Assembly (NCBI RefSeq): GCF_932294415.1
Contig: NC_065541.1
Coordinates: 55,592,290-55,656,289 of the forward strand
Direction: 5' to 3'
Length of the DNA stretch: 64,000 nt
Source: Quercus robur
Taxonomy: Eukaryota; Streptophyta; Magnoliopsida; Fagales; Fagaceae
The notes below the pieces were generated by a model that saw only the letters and a list, made by a program, of their open reading frames with translations, made no database searches and was not told the origin of the DNA. The position numbers and the translations under genes were made by a program. Positions 1 to 11,926 of the stretch are shown here, in pieces. Every line of letters begins with the position of its first letter. Within the stretch, counting starts at the first letter, position 1.

Positions 1-302
1 GAAGTAATGATAATAAGTAATGAAAATAATAAAATGCTGAAAGAAAGCCAGAGTAAAGAATTCCCAAAGAGCCGAGAACCTCTCTTAATCCTTATAATAT
101 GAAAAAACTACATGGGAGTACTTGCTTGATCTTCACATATTGAGTCTCCAAAGGCCTGGGCAAGAGGTGAAAGATAAAGAAATAAACAATAACAATAATA
201 AAAACACAGCTCAACGAATAACTAAAAGGGTATGAAGCCATTTATCTCCTTATCCTTGTATCAAGCAAAGGTGCAAATTTAGGAATGCTCAATGATAAGT
301 AA
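1..302. other. Intergenic, nothing recognised
   Basis: AT-rich DNA with no ORF or repeat I can name. It ends where a Tourist-like MITE begins. Confidence 0.5.
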
Positions 303-586
303 GGATCTGTTTGGATTGAGCTTACTTTTGTTGAAACTGAAAACTGAAACTAAAAACACTGTAGCAAAATAATTTTTAAATATGTGAATAGTGTCGTGGG
401 ACTCATTTTTAATGAGAAAGTTGCTGAAAAATGATATTTGTGGGTCACCCACTGATGTGATAAAGGGACTAAAAAGTAAGAAAAGTGCGGCTACTGTTCA
501 TGAACAGTAGCCGGTGTCCCCCGCTGTAGCTGACCAAAAAAAAGAGAAAACGCAACTCACATTTCAGTGCTATCCAAACACGTACT
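303..586. mobile_element. Tourist-like MITE, copy 1
   Basis: A non-coding element of about 284 bp has imperfect terminal inverted repeats: GGATCTGTTTGGAT at the left and, on the opposite strand, GTACGTGTTTGGAT at the right. TAA sits on both sides as a possible 3-bp target duplication, which fits the PIF/Harbinger (Tourist) type. The interior shares blocks such as CTGTAGCAAAATAATTTTTA with the copies near 1138-1424 and 55852-56041, so it is a repeated family. A hAT-type MITE is the alternative. Confidence 0.6.
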
Positions 587-1025
587 AAAAGGGCATGAAA
601 AAATACATGCAAAAGTTATAGGTATAAGACATAGCTCTCTACGAAGTAAAAACCTAGATGAAGAAAAAAAAGTTATGTACCAAGATTTAGAGGCGAGAGT
701 TGGGTAGCATGAAAGAGGCGCAAACGTAGAGAGAGAAAGAGAGTTTTGTGTCTTAGGAACTATGTCTTAGGAAGGTAATAAGAGGTGCAGGTTCTAGGGT
801 TTTTGTGTAGCGGCACTTTTTGGTGCTATCCTGGCGGTTTAAAAACGTCGGGATAGCCCCGATTTTTTGTAGTTTTTTTTTTTTTTTTAAATAGCGTGTT
901 ATAATTTGTTTGGAAGGGAGAAAGAGAGTCAATCTGTTTTACTTTATTTTTTATTAAAAACAATGCTGATGTTTATCAAGTTTTGTTTTGGAGAGAAAGT
1001 GAGTATTTTTAATTAATTTTTTTTA
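587..1025. other. Intergenic with a GC-rich CACTA-like patch
   Basis: Mostly AT-rich and non-coding. At about 805-870 a GC-rich patch contains GCGGCACTTTTTGGTGC and CGGGATAGCCCCG, the style of motif found in subterminal parts of plant CACTA elements. No CACTA ends were found, so the link is only suggestive. A T-tract follows at about 869-888. Confidence 0.3.
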
Positions 1026-1445
1026 AAATATTGTTGATGTGGAAAATTGTGAAAACTTTAAATCCTATGTGGCAAGCTCTTAGGAAGTTAAATTAAATAT
1101 TGCTGATATGGAAAATTGTGAGAGCTTCAAATCTTGAGGGCGTTTGGATCCCACGATTTCTGCGTCCACGTTTTGATCACTGCGTTTTCTTTTTTTTTTT
1201 TCTTTTTTTTTTTTCTCTTTTGCCCGCATATGTTGACTTTGGTGGACAAAAATTACTGTTTTGCATTGTAGCAGTACTGTTCATGTACTGTAGCAATACT
1301 GTTCACGCATTAAAAAATATTAAAAATGGGTCTCACGGTACTTTTCACATATTTAAAAATTATTTTGCTACAGTATTTTCAGTTTTCAGTTTCAGCAACA
1401 ATAAGCTCAATCCAAACGGACCCCTTATGTGAAAAGCTCTCAGGA

Positions 1446-1447
<2 letters not shown>
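1026..1447. repeat. Tandem duplication (about 63 bp) split by a MITE
   Basis: Unit 1 runs 1026-1088. Unit 2 begins about 1096, is interrupted after about 1134, and resumes at about 1425-1447. Both units contain TTGATGTGGAAAATTGTG-like text and end with GCTCTTAGGAAGTT-like text. Unit 1 therefore shows what unit 2 looked like before the MITE at 1138-1424 entered. Confidence 0.7.
1138..1424. mobile_element. Tourist-like MITE, copy 2 (inverted relative to copy 1)
   Basis: The left end is GGGCGTTTGGAT and the right end, read on the other strand, is GGGGTCCGTTTGGAT. Read from its right end it matches the order of motifs in the 303-586 copy, including GCTACAGTATTTTCAGTTTT. The flanks read TTG on the left and TTA on the right, consistent with a decayed TTA target duplication. 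It lies within a tandem duplicate whose intact partner gives the empty site. Confidence 0.7.

Positions 1448-1487
<40 letters not shown>
1448..1487. repeat. T40 homopolymer
   Basis: An uninterrupted run of 40 T. It directly follows the second tandem unit. Its length is probably variable and may be imprecise in the assembly. Confidence 0.9.
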
Positions 1488-1493
<6 letters not shown>

Positions 1494-1529
1494 TCAAATA
1501 AAAGTTAGAAGTTTCAGTTTTATAGTATA

Positions 1530-1556
1530 CTAGCATTATGTCCATGCGATGCACAA
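1530..1556 (-). mobile_element. Decayed Helitron-type 3' end
   Basis: Read on the minus strand it gives a degenerate hairpin core (GTGCATCGCATGG), then ACATAATG, then CTAG followed by T. It resembles the clean terminus at 3333-3361 in inverted orientation. It may be the other end of one element or the 3' end of a second one. Confidence 0.4.
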
Positions 1557-1867
1557 CTTAATCAAGAATCTTGTATAAACTAAAGAAAATATTTTATTAA
1601 TTTAATTAAAAGTAAATAACAAAATAGATAATAAAAATAAAGTAAAGTTTTTCTATTAAAAAAATCATACATAAGTCCAAAATTAATTTAATGGAAGATG
1701 GTAGATAATTATGTAACTAATATAAAAGGAGATCTCTAATCGAAAATAACTTCATTAACATTTAGATATAATGAAAATTAAGAAGTGATAACTTTTGGCA
1801 AGGTCCAGCATGCCTAAATCTCTCTCTCTCTCTCTCTCCCTCTCTCTAGAAGTGTAAAACATATAAT

Positions 1868-1898
<31 letters not shown>

Positions 1899-3332
1899 AC
1901 CGAAACCTATGAAACTCCCACAAATTTCCACATTAGCACAATATTAAAAAAAAAAAAAAAAAAAAAACATAAACCCGACCCTGATATATGCTCTGCCTTC
2001 TCTTTCTCCAAAATGCAAACCTTAAGCTTCTTTTACCAGCTCCCCCAACCTAACGCTCCTCCTTTTACTAGATCTCCTTCCTCAAACCCACAGCAAAGAC
2101 ACCATACCCACCATATCCACAAATTCCTCAATCAAAACCCACCATACCCACAAACCAACAGAGATCTCCAAGAATCAAAACCTACCATACCCACCATACC
2201 CAAAAAAAAAAAAAAAAAAATCTAACCCAAAAATTTTAGTAAAAAAAAGAAAGCTAAAACCCGAAATTTTTTTCCTCAATTCTGAAAATCTTCTCTACTC
2301 TCTCTTCTCTACCCTTCTCTTCCTTCAAACGCGATTCTCTATATCAACTTCCTCCAATTTGTTTTAAAAAGAAAGTTCAACTCCTTTGCTCCACAAACTC
2401 TACTGTCTCCTTCTTCCTCAACTCTACCTTGATGTCGTAGTGGCAGTAGCGAGACACTTTGTGTTTTCAAATCAATGTTCTTAATTTTGTTCCGTGTTTA
2501 TTTTTCCTCACATCAATGATCAAACATAAAACTTCAGATTTCCTACTAAATGATTTGTGAGGAAAAAAAAAAGTAGAAGAAAGAATTCAGCCATGGGTTG
2601 GGATGGACAAAGAAGCATTCCTCTTGGTTCTTGAAGGCTTGTATCTGTACTTTGTAAGTCTGTAGAGTTTTCAAACTGGTATAGTGAGATGACTAAATGA
2701 GACTTGGAAATATAAAAAGGCAAAAGCATTGGAATGTGGTATCACGTGGGTAGTTTACTGGACTTGGGAGTGGAGAAATTTCATGATTTATAAAATTATA
2801 AATATACTAATATATTTGTTTATTTTGCAAGAAAACCAAAAATGTGAATTATTTTTTCCTCAATAAGCATTCTGATTTTCTTTTTTGAAATATTGTAATA
2901 AATAAAATTCATTAAACTATATCATTTGGCTTAATAATAGTCATATATAAGTAATATATATGACTATTGGATATATGATTATTATGCTGTGTATCCAAGA
3001 GTTAAGTAATTTTGAATATACACCACTATAAGTTGCTTTAAGACCTCTTCCTCTCTTCCCGTGTGTGTGTTAAAATACTTGGTATTTTCAAAAAAAAAAA
3101 AAACTTACTTCACCAAATTTATTGGATTATTGGAAACTATTTTTAATTTTTAATTTTTTGTTTGATTGATATTTTCCAAGAAAACATTAATGCTAAAACA
3201 AAAAGAAAGTTAGTAATTTAATGTTTCATATCGAATTTTTAAGATTGGAATCTTAATATGTGACCAAAGAGGTTACAAAAGTTATATTTGTAAAACATTC
3301 ATATAAAATAATAAGTCATACTTAATAGCTTT
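1557..3332. other. Putative non-autonomous Helitron interior
   Basis: No convincing coding region. The stretch contains a (TC)n run at 1819-1847, a (TA)n run at 1871-1898 and an A-tract at about 1946-1966. A CT-rich segment at about 1990-2450 looks like a captured 5' leader or promoter piece. It is bounded by inverted Helitron-like termini at about 1530 and 3361, but I could not fix a 5'-TC end. Confidence 0.35.
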
Positions 3333-3361
3333 CCCGTGCATCGCACGGGTTAACGACTAGT
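3333..3361 (+). mobile_element. Helitron 3' terminus
   Basis: The hairpin CCCGTGC-ATC-GCACGGG is perfect (7-bp stem, 3-nt loop). It is followed by TTAACGA, CTAG and a T. A short GC-rich hairpin a few bases before CTRR, with insertion before T, is the known signature of plant Helitron 3' ends. The element body would lie to the left. Confidence 0.65.
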
Positions 3362-4235
3362 TTTTAATTAAACTTAAGATGTATGGATATATTAGCAATA
3401 AATATGTAAACTGTGAAGAATTTAATCTAAATAATTCTTTACTTATTCATGTGAGGTCGATAACAACAAGCATTTAACAAATATCAAAATAACCATGTAA
3501 TGTTGCAATAATCATTTAACAAAGTATTTAGAAATAATTGAGAAATTCATTGTTGGGAATACTCTAATAAATTAATCTATTTCTGTTGATAAGACATACT
3601 CGTAGCATTAATAGGTATAGAAAATGGTTCATCCAACCTGCAACTGCATATTTAGAACTTCAATTAACTATGTTTTCAAACGGTTTGAATTTTATAATTA
3701 AAAACCGCAAGAAGATTGACAAACAGAAGAAAATAAGTAAAACCCCTAAAAAAGTTTATCTAAAAAAAAAAAGAGAAATACATACTAGCTATGTCTTGGG
3801 GATTTATATATTGGCGTGAGTGTCTCATCTCCAAAAATTAGATGATATATCAACTTGAAAGAGGATTAACTAATGTAGAATTTTAAATCATAATAAGATT
3901 AATATTTTTAATTAATTTAAAAATAATAAAATAAAGAGAAGGTATTGAAATAAAGAATTTAGAAGTCAAGAGAAACCTACTGCTAGTAAAATACTAATAG
4001 TGTAAAAACTTTTTTGTGTAGTTAATTATATTAACAATAAAAGGATTAGATGAAGAATTTGAATTGTAATCAAATTAAGATTTTTATCAACTTAGAAATT
4101 ATAGGAGAAGAATATAAGAAAAAAAAATAGTATATGCATTTTGTAAAGTCACTTGGCATAACCACAATTTCTAACTGACCCCAACTTTTATTATATAGTA
4201 TATGATATGATATAGATAACGGTGGTCGTTATAGT
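3362..4235. other. Intergenic, nothing recognised
   Basis: Very AT-rich. Short ORFs here are low-complexity, lysine/asparagine-rich and match no family I know. Confidence 0.5.
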
Positions 4236-4618
4236 TTTTTTAAATAGGTACAGAAGCCCAAAAGTTGTGATGGAATGGTTGGCTTGCAACTTGTGTGGTA
4301 ACAATGCTCACTACTCTTTTATCTGGGACTGCAGGCAACTCATGGGGAAGATACCAGAAATGAAGATTAGGCACTGCATCTGTGCGGCGAACCAGTGCGC
4401 ATACAAACTAGCAAAAAAGGGAGCTTTCCAAAGTCAGGATTTTGTGATTTATGTGGATCCACCTTCAGACATTAATATGCTTATGTATTTTGATTCGATA
4501 GGGTTGTAATATGAGAGGCTATGCCTTAACTCTACCAGTTTTTTTTTTGAGAGCAACTTAACTCTACCAGTTTAAGTTAATGCAATGCAGTCCTTTTTCT
4601 ACCAAAAAAAAGAAAGAA
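4236..4618 (+). mobile_element. LINE 3' fragment with RNase H C-terminus
   Basis: An ORF covering 4222-4509 carries the end of a plant RNase H-like domain of the type seen at the C-terminus of non-LTR retroelement proteins: IWDCRQLM, then ANQCAYKLAKKG (the usual EAN.CAD.LAK block), then a hydrophobic ending around DFVIYVDPPSDI. After the stop there is a short 3' UTR with a 13-bp duplication (AACTCTACCAGTT twice) and an A-rich tail at about 4602-4618. The element is 5'-truncated. It could also be a decayed free-standing RNase H gene of LINE origin. Confidence 0.65.
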
Positions 4619-4938
4619 AGCCCAACATGTCTCAAATTGTGGTTTACCAAAAGGCCTCTCCTCTCATCAATAGTAGCCCACTTTATGAGACCTCCCTTAC
4701 TCTTTCTGTCACTCACTACCTGGCCCAATCCTTTCTCTCTTTTGTAATATGAAAGCCCAAAAACAACAAAAAGTACAGTCCTCCCAGGTTGTTGGAAATT
4801 TGTAAGAATCCACAAAAAAACACAAAACTTTGGGTCCATTTCCAGACTCTAGAACAAGATTCTAGAAATGTTGCCTTTAAACCCCACAACAAGAAAAGTA
4901 AAAGAAGGAAAAGTTTAAAACTCATAGATGCCATTGCA

Positions 4939-7900
4939 ATGCCACCGCTTCTTTCAAGTCCCAGATTCTCTCCCTCTCGAACCTCACAGAACTCTCACTT
5001 CTGCCATTTCTTTCCCTCAACAACCTCCACACTCAAATTCCTCATCACCAAAACTTTAATCCCCACCTCCATCATTACCATGTCAATTTCCACCTCTTCT
5101 TCTTCTTCTTCTTCTTCTTCTTCACAACCCAAAGAAGACTTACACAACGAAAACCTTATACAAGTCCTCAAATACCACAACCAAACCAAGCACAACTTCG
5201 ACAAGTACGCACGAGGACCACACGGCCTCGACTGGGCTAACCAGCCCAACCCTTTTCGCCGATACCTCTCTGCTCCTCTCCTCCCTCTCCTTCACTTCCC
5301 AACTCAAACCGAACCCCAAAAAAACCAAGCTTTACAGCAAAACCCCGATGATGCATATGCCCCTCTATATTCCTCTCTCTTCCTTTCTCTCCCTCCTCCA
5401 AAACCCATTTCCCATTCCACCATTTCTCAATTCTTCTATGACTCTCTCGCTCTCTCAGCTTGGAAATCCACTGGATACTCCACCTGGTCTCTCAGGGTGA
5501 ATCCCAGTAGTGGTAACTTGCACCCCACGGAAGCTTATATTATTGCTCCACCAATTGAGTCCTTGTCTAATTCTCCTTTTGTTGCGCATTACGCTCCAAA
5601 AGAGCATTCTTTGGAGCTTAGAGCCGAAATCCCATCTGGGTTTTTCCCCAATTTCTTTCCTGAGAACTCTTTTCTAGTGGGGCTCTCCTCCATTTTCTGG
5701 AGAGAGGCTTGGAAGTATGGTGAGCGCGCCTTTCGGTACTGTAATCATGATGTTGGCCATGCTATTGCCGCAGTGACAATGGCTGCAGCGGGCCTTGGTT
5801 GGGATGTGAAGCTTTTGGATGGTCTAGGATATGTGGAATTGAAGAAGCTTTTCGGGCTTGAAGTTTTCCCGGAATTCAAATTCCCCTCTAGGCCTGTTAA
5901 GGGTAAGTTTCCGGAGATTGAATTTGAGCACCCTGATTGCTTGCTATTAGTTTTTCCTAATGGAATTGGTAAAAAATTTGATGTGAATTATAAAGAATTG
6001 AGTTCTGCAATTTCGGAGTTTTCTAAATTGGAGTGGAAGGGGAAGCCTAATTTGCTTAGTAAACAGCATGTTTGTTGGGATATAATTTATCGAACTGCTG
6101 AGGCGGTGAAAAAGCCGTTAGTGATAGGAGATAGGCTTGAAATTGATCCATTTAAGAGTAGTGGGGTTCGTAATGAAGGTTCTTATAAAGGTTTTACGGT
6201 TAGGGAAGTTGTTAGGAAGCGTAGAAGTGCGGTGGATATGGATGGAGTTACTGCAATTCACAGAGATACTTTTTATCAGATACTGTTACATTGCCTTCCT
6301 TCGGGTTGTGGAAGTGGAGGGAAGCAAAGAAGACAGCTGGCATTGCCGTTCCGGGCGCTTCCTTGGGATGCTGAGGTGCATGCTGTTTTGTTTGTTCATA
6401 GGGTGACAGGGTTGCCGGCAGGGTTGTATTTCCTGGTGAGGAATGAGGACCACTTTCATGAGCTAAAGAACTCTACGAGTTCTAATTTTGCGTGGGCAAA
6501 ACCAGATGGGTGCCCTGATGATCTCCCTCTGTATGGACTTGATACATCTTCAGGATCTCTGAAGGATTCTTTGTATTACAGGCTCTCTGAAAAATTATCG
6601 TGCCATCAGGTGTGTCACATTTTAATGGTTTTATCATTTTGAATGTTTAATTTATCATTAGAGTTGTTCAGAGATTAGAATATAAACATGTGTAAAAGGG
6701 GTATAGATGTTCAATACTTTATCTATGTCATGAATATGAAGTTGAAGGAGCTACTACTAAAGTATGGATCTTAGAAATGAACATGAAATTGGATATGGAC
6801 TTTCATATACTCTTTATTTTCCTTTTAGTGAATAAAAAAGGTAGTTGCTTTTGGATTTTGTATTTTGAAGCATCGTGCAAAATGACCAAAGCTCTTTACA
6901 AGACACTAATCAACATGAATCTTTTTCCCCATAACTAATTTGCCAATATTTTCTCCTGGCAAAAAGAAAAAAAATCCATGAATAATTTGAAAACAACTAG
7001 AAAATTTTCTTATGGATTAGAAGATGTGCTACACCCTTTGAGCAGAAACATTAATTTTTTGAGTATTTGTCTTGAAATTTTTGACTGATTGTTTTTGAAT
7101 GATATCATGAAAAACTGTTTAAATTTTATCTGAATTCAATGGACCAGAGAGTAATTTGAATTATTATTTGTTCCTTTACCTATCAGTTATTCAATTCTCC
7201 CATTTATGTGCAGAAGAATAACCTCATTTCTTAATGGAAGTAGAATTGACAATGAGATTTGCCTTTTTGCATGTTTGCCAATAGCTAAAAAATAATGTAC
7301 CTATATGCAGGAAATTGCTAGTCATGGCTGCTTTAGTCTTGGTATGGTGGCTCGTTTTGAGAGTACATTGCGTGAGAAGAATACATGGATGTATCCTCGA
7401 TTATTTTGGGAGACTGGAGTTCTTGGACAGGTGTTGTACCTTGAAGCTCATGCTGTCGGCATCTCTGCAACTGGAATTGGCTGTTACTTTGATGATCCCG
7501 GTAAGCTTCTTTTCCTCACTGTTATTTTGGCAGAGGGTTCTCAATTTAGTTGCAACTGTTCATAGTAATTGAGAATTCATGCAAAGATTTTTGCAGAAAA
7601 CAGATAAATGTTACACATTTAGACTGATTATACCAAAATCTAAGTTCTAGTGGGAATTAAGGCAAATGCTTTTCCACATTGACTGAGAAGATGTTGAAAA
7701 ACAAATCAGTCATGTTCAATTTAACATGGAAGAAAATATCAAGTAATGCCTAGATTCTTTTGATGAATAAAATTAATTTATTAAAAAAGAACTAGTGGAT
7801 TCCACTGGGTGTGTACCAACTAGTCCTAACCAATTGCAATCTAAAATTCTAGGAATATAGAAAATCAAAGAATGCTACAATAAGGACGCTGCCTATGGCA

Positions 7901-10185
7901 TTCATCCAATCGTACAAAGACTGTAATAAGGACAGCAATGACGTGAATAGGACGTTCAACACTATCAAAGTTCTTGCTATTCCTTTCTTGCCATACAGTC
8001 CACAAAATACATAAAGGAGCAGCTCCCCAAACTCAACTCTTACACCCCTTTGATTATGGAACCTTCCTTGCCAAAAAGGTAGCATTTGAACCGTCATCTT
8101 TGGTATAATCCAAGATACTCCAAATAGAGCAAACACAAGAGATGCTCCACAGTCTCTCCACTATTCTCACACATGCAACACCAATCCACAATCAGTATCG
8201 AGATCGTACCCAGTGTTGATGTCCATGTGAAATAGCAACCTTATGAGGCACCATAGGTCCCCAAATGCTTTGCCAGGTAAAAGAAACACCCCCTTGAATC
8301 ACTCAGGACTTCATAATACCAAAATCAAGTGAGAAAACCAAGAATCTGGTTCATGTGGTGAGGACTAATTAAAGAAATGGTTGAAAAATTAGCACAATGA
8401 AAGACTGCACCAGGAAAAGATGAAATTTTTTGGTTCACCATAGGTGATGTGTTGAAATTTCATATGACTGGTGTAAAGACAACTTGGGATTTATAAAATC
8501 CTGACTCAAAGTAGTTGAACCTGGAAGCATTCTTTGGAATATGGACTTTGTGAATTAGCAATTTCAGGTCCCAGAGCAATCTACCTCCATGTATTTTTCT
8601 TCCAAGTTCTAAACAGTCTTTCTCTCATATGAGTTATTCCAAAGTGTGCAAGAGATGGCTTTCACAACGACCATGCTGAAAAATGACTCCCAACTGTTTG
8701 TTGCTTACTTCAACCAGAGTCTTAAATTCTAAAAGCCGGAGGCCATGCCTGTATAAGAGTAACTGTTATTGTCTACGTAAGAGTCATGATAATCTCAAAA
8801 TCTACATTTCCTAATGATTACTATGAATCTATTCTAGGTATTATGTGATATTACATTTATAAAGATGAACATACTGGTGGCCAGTTATCCAGTCACATAT
8901 CAGCCGAATGGCTGTCATTCTTATCTTTGAAATAATTTTTTTTACTTACCAACAACAGAAACGACAACAAACAACAGCAACAAAAAATGACCTAAAACTA
9001 AGTTGGCTTCATATTATACAGAGAGATTGGTTTTACTCAAAAGTCTTTCAAGACATTTATAGTTATCATGTTTATGTATGTACATCTATTGAGCCAATGA
9101 ACTCCATCTCAAATGGCACTTTTTTCCTTGTAAGAGTAAGATGGAAGGTGAGGTTGTGGAGTTAAGAAAAGTTGCATGTTCCTTTAGAGACACCAACACC
9201 ACATGATAACTCTACGGAATTCCAAATAGGAACTAGAGACAATTTTCATGGACGAGCAGGTGGCACAGGATTATAAACCTTGAAGAACTGTAGAAGTAAA
9301 AGGCTTTGGCTTGTCTTCATTTAGTGTTATGAGTTCTGTAAAGGGTACTGAGCCTAAAGTTGAGAAAGCATAAGATTTGTTCCCCTCAAGAAATTATAAC
9401 TAAGAAATGAAAATGATGTTCAAGGAATATGGAAAATGATGAAATAATTATCAAAGTTGGTGAGAATTTTGAGAAAGAATGGCAGCATGAGAAAAACCTC
9501 CAAAAAAAAAGTGAGAATCTGAGCTAAGTAGAACCATTTTTGGATTGCCATTGCAATAATTATATACTTCCTGGTGTAATTTCTTTCAAGTTGAGTGTTA
9601 AAAACCAATATTACACAGAAATTTATTTAAAATTTTAGAAGATCTGAAAAATGTTCTTAAGTTAACTCCATAATTGTCATGCTAGTCTAGAAAAATTATG
9701 TTTTAAACATGTGGTTCAAGTGATAGCCCAGTCGGTATCCTTTGTGGTGTCTGTGGTTCGAACCCCACGTCGCCCCTCCCCACTATCTACCTATAAAAAA
9801 AAAATTGTTTTAAACCAAAGTAGGAGAGCTGGACCTGTTGGGATATGGACACATGTCAAACACTTGTCACAAGTCCCCGTCTCAACGAATGGATCCAGTG
9901 TACGAGGGCATTGGACCCAATTCTTGCTCATATAAAGTTAAAAAAGTTCCACTTGTTATTGTTTGTCACAGGACTCTCACTGTATGATCTCTTGTATATT
10001 ACAGGTCCTAGAATTGTAATCATAAAAACTTTTTTTTTTGTTTGGTTTATTTTGCAGTGCATGAGATCCTCAAGTTGAAAGGATCAAACTTTCAGAGTCT
10101 GTATCATTTCACTGTTGGAGCTCCTGTCCTGGACAAGCGGATTATGAGCCTACCAGCATATCCAGGCCCTAGTATTGATACATGA
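4939..10185 (+). CDS. Tandem nitroreductase-fold (SagB-type dehydrogenase-like) protein, 662 aa
   Basis: Coding exons are 4939-6609, 7311-7500 and 10058-10185. All introns are GT-AG, the phases join, and the stop is TGA. The product has two nitroreductase-like halves. The first has NPSSGNLHPTEAY near residue 185 and HDVGHAIAAV near 270. The second starts near 428 (RRSAVDMDG) and ends with a G-x-G-C-Y-F segment encoded by exons 2-3. The family binds FMN; the in vivo substrate in plants is unknown to me. About 47 residues precede a second in-frame ATG at 5080. They are Ser/Thr/Phe-rich with few acidic residues, so they could be a plastid or mitochondrial transit peptide. A (TTC)n run encodes poly-Ser after that ATG. 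The frame stays open upstream to 4789, but that part lacks family similarity. Intron 2 (2.56 kb) holds a LINE and a SINE. Confidence 0.88.
7755..8300 (-). mobile_element. 5'-truncated L1-type LINE in intron 2 of the nitroreductase gene
   Basis: On the minus strand, pieces in more than one frame match the zinc-knuckle (zf-RVT) end of plant LINE proteins: WQSIWGPMVPHKVAI, CCMCENSGETVEHL, then the FGVSWIIPKM and LYDWMNAIG blocks. The 3' UTR ends with ATTCATCAAAAGAA near 7757-7770. The frames are broken. No convincing target duplication was found. Confidence 0.75.
9093..9170 (+). mobile_element. Decayed tRNA-derived SINE
   Basis: The block CCATCTCAAATGGCA followed by CTTGTAAGAGTAAGATGGA and GGTGAGGTTGTGG matches, with changes, the SINE at 63416-63528 and the one near 36255. 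No target duplication is visible. It lies in intron 2 of the nitroreductase gene. Confidence 0.45.
9709..9805 (+). mobile_element. tRNA-derived SINE with 10-bp target duplication
   Basis: Pol III A box TAGCCCAGTCGG and B box GGTTCGAACCC are both near consensus, and the element ends in an A-tail. TGTTTTAAAC is repeated exactly at 9699-9708 and 9806-9815. The length is 97 bp. The body does not fold as a full tRNA, so it is not called a tRNA gene. Confidence 0.85.
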
Positions 10186-11926
10186 TCGCAGGCTTTCCTT
10201 TATGCTTGGATCACAATCAAGACTTTTTAACCCTTGCACATTCCTTATAATTGATATAAATAAATAATTCCCTGCCAAATAGGTTTTACTTTGATAGAGA
10301 ACTTCACATTTGTCTAAGGTTTTTGTACGAGACCATGCCTGTAAATTGTTTTAGTCTTTCATGTATTTGATGTAAAGTTGAATCAGCTCTATCCTCCCTG
10401 TTCTTATTCAGGTTAAACTTGAAAATAATATTGATAATGTAATTATGTTGCTAATGTCATTTCACTTTTTTGTTTGATGACAATTGGAAACAAAACCCTA
10501 GCTATTTGTTGATTCAGATATGGAATTTGTAGATGGCATACAGAATGCAACTTGGGTTTGAGTTTAAACATGAGAGGAATGTGATACGAGAGCGCAGATT
10601 AAAACCAACACTGTGCCCACTTACTATCATTTGCTCCATTGACTATGCTCACTGATAGGCACCTGAAAATTCATACATTACTTACAAACTGATATGTTTC
10701 TTCTTCTTCTTAAATAAAAAAGAACACTGATATGAGCCCACGATACAAAGAAAAGCTCAGTTCTAGATGATGGACAAAGGTGTTGGATTCCACTTATTAT
10801 TTGATTCAAGGTTTAAATAGTTCTGTAGGGGGGTGCCTAAGTTTAAATACTAGATGCTGCACAGGAAATGTGCACACATACATGAGAGAGAGAGAGAGAA
10901 TGTACAATGTTAGGAAAAAAATATTCAGATTAAAATAAACAGTAATCCTCATCAACATCAAAACTATGTCATCAAACCAAGATTCAATACAGCTCAAGCA
11001 TAAGACTAAACCAAAAACAACCTTGTCACAAATCTGTTTGTCCAAGGACAAAATGGAGTTAGAGGAAAACAGCCAGATTTTCAAGATTCTTGATTTCAAG
11101 TCTAAAATTTCTGGGAGGCAGCCTTGATTCTTGACTTCAGATATTCTATATGCACCAATGCTAAGATAAGGCCTCGATCTCAACTGGGTCCACCTCGGCA
11201 AACATCTTGTGGTATACATTATTGTAGGCCTGTGACATCTGTTCTTCTTTTGAGGGTTAAACTGAGCAAATATGCATTTCTAACTAATAACTCTTGTAAG
11301 TTGTCAGTGTGTGTAATGTAGCAACTAAAGGCCAGTGCCCTAAAAAACAAAACCAGGACAAACAAATACACCGCCTCATCTCAGGTTCTTCCGGATCACA
11401 TCATGGATATTGTCAATCATGAGATTTAACATCATGAGCTGGGCGGACATATAGCTTGATCAATTTTAGAAACTTACAATTTCTGCAACAGCCCACCCAA
11501 ATGTTTGTATGAAAGATGTTTCATGCCAAGCAAAGCAATGTGATAATCAATGTTGCAGCAGAATGGATACATATAGCTGTAGAATTCCACCGATGCCAAG
11601 CAATGTTTGTACTCCCAGAAAAAATGCAACAGAAATGAACATAAAGGCCGGCAAAAGGGAGCAGACTCCTAAGCACAGGCTCAACTTAGTTTAGTTCCCT
11701 CTTCATAGATTAGTTGCAAGATCTCCATTCCCCCATTGTATGCCACATTTAAATTCAATGCCATCAGGCCTATCCTTACTGCCTCAACTCATGAGCAATA
11801 TGTATGTGTATGACCCTCATTTTCTTTCCATGGCTTTCAGTTTGCAATATTACTCAGGTCCTGACTCATGCTTTCCAATCATTTCACTATGCTTAGCCAG
11901 AAAATACGTATTTGAAGAGCCAAGTG
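10186..11926. other. Intergenic between convergent genes
   Basis: This holds the 3' flank of the nitroreductase gene (possible AATAAA near 10258) and the 3' flank of the Ycf20-like gene on the other strand. A (GA)n run lies at about 10884-10899. Minus-strand ORFs here have no recognisable family features. Confidence 0.5.

Noticed and set aside
805-870. CACTA transposon
   Set aside because: The GC-rich motif is suggestive, but no CACTA termini or 3-bp duplication were found nearby.
4789-4938. Upstream in-frame extension of the nitroreductase ORF
   Set aside because: Lys/Asn-rich with no targeting or domain character, and it starts inside leader-like DNA. The ATG at 4939 fits better.
9709-9805. 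Possible tRNA gene
   Set aside because: A and B boxes are good but no acceptor stem pairs, and it has a target duplication and A-tail, so it is a SINE.
10806-11219. 137-aa minus-strand ORF
   Set aside because: No family motif, low-complexity hydrophobic composition, and it lies in the 3' flank between convergent genes. It is likely a chance ORF.
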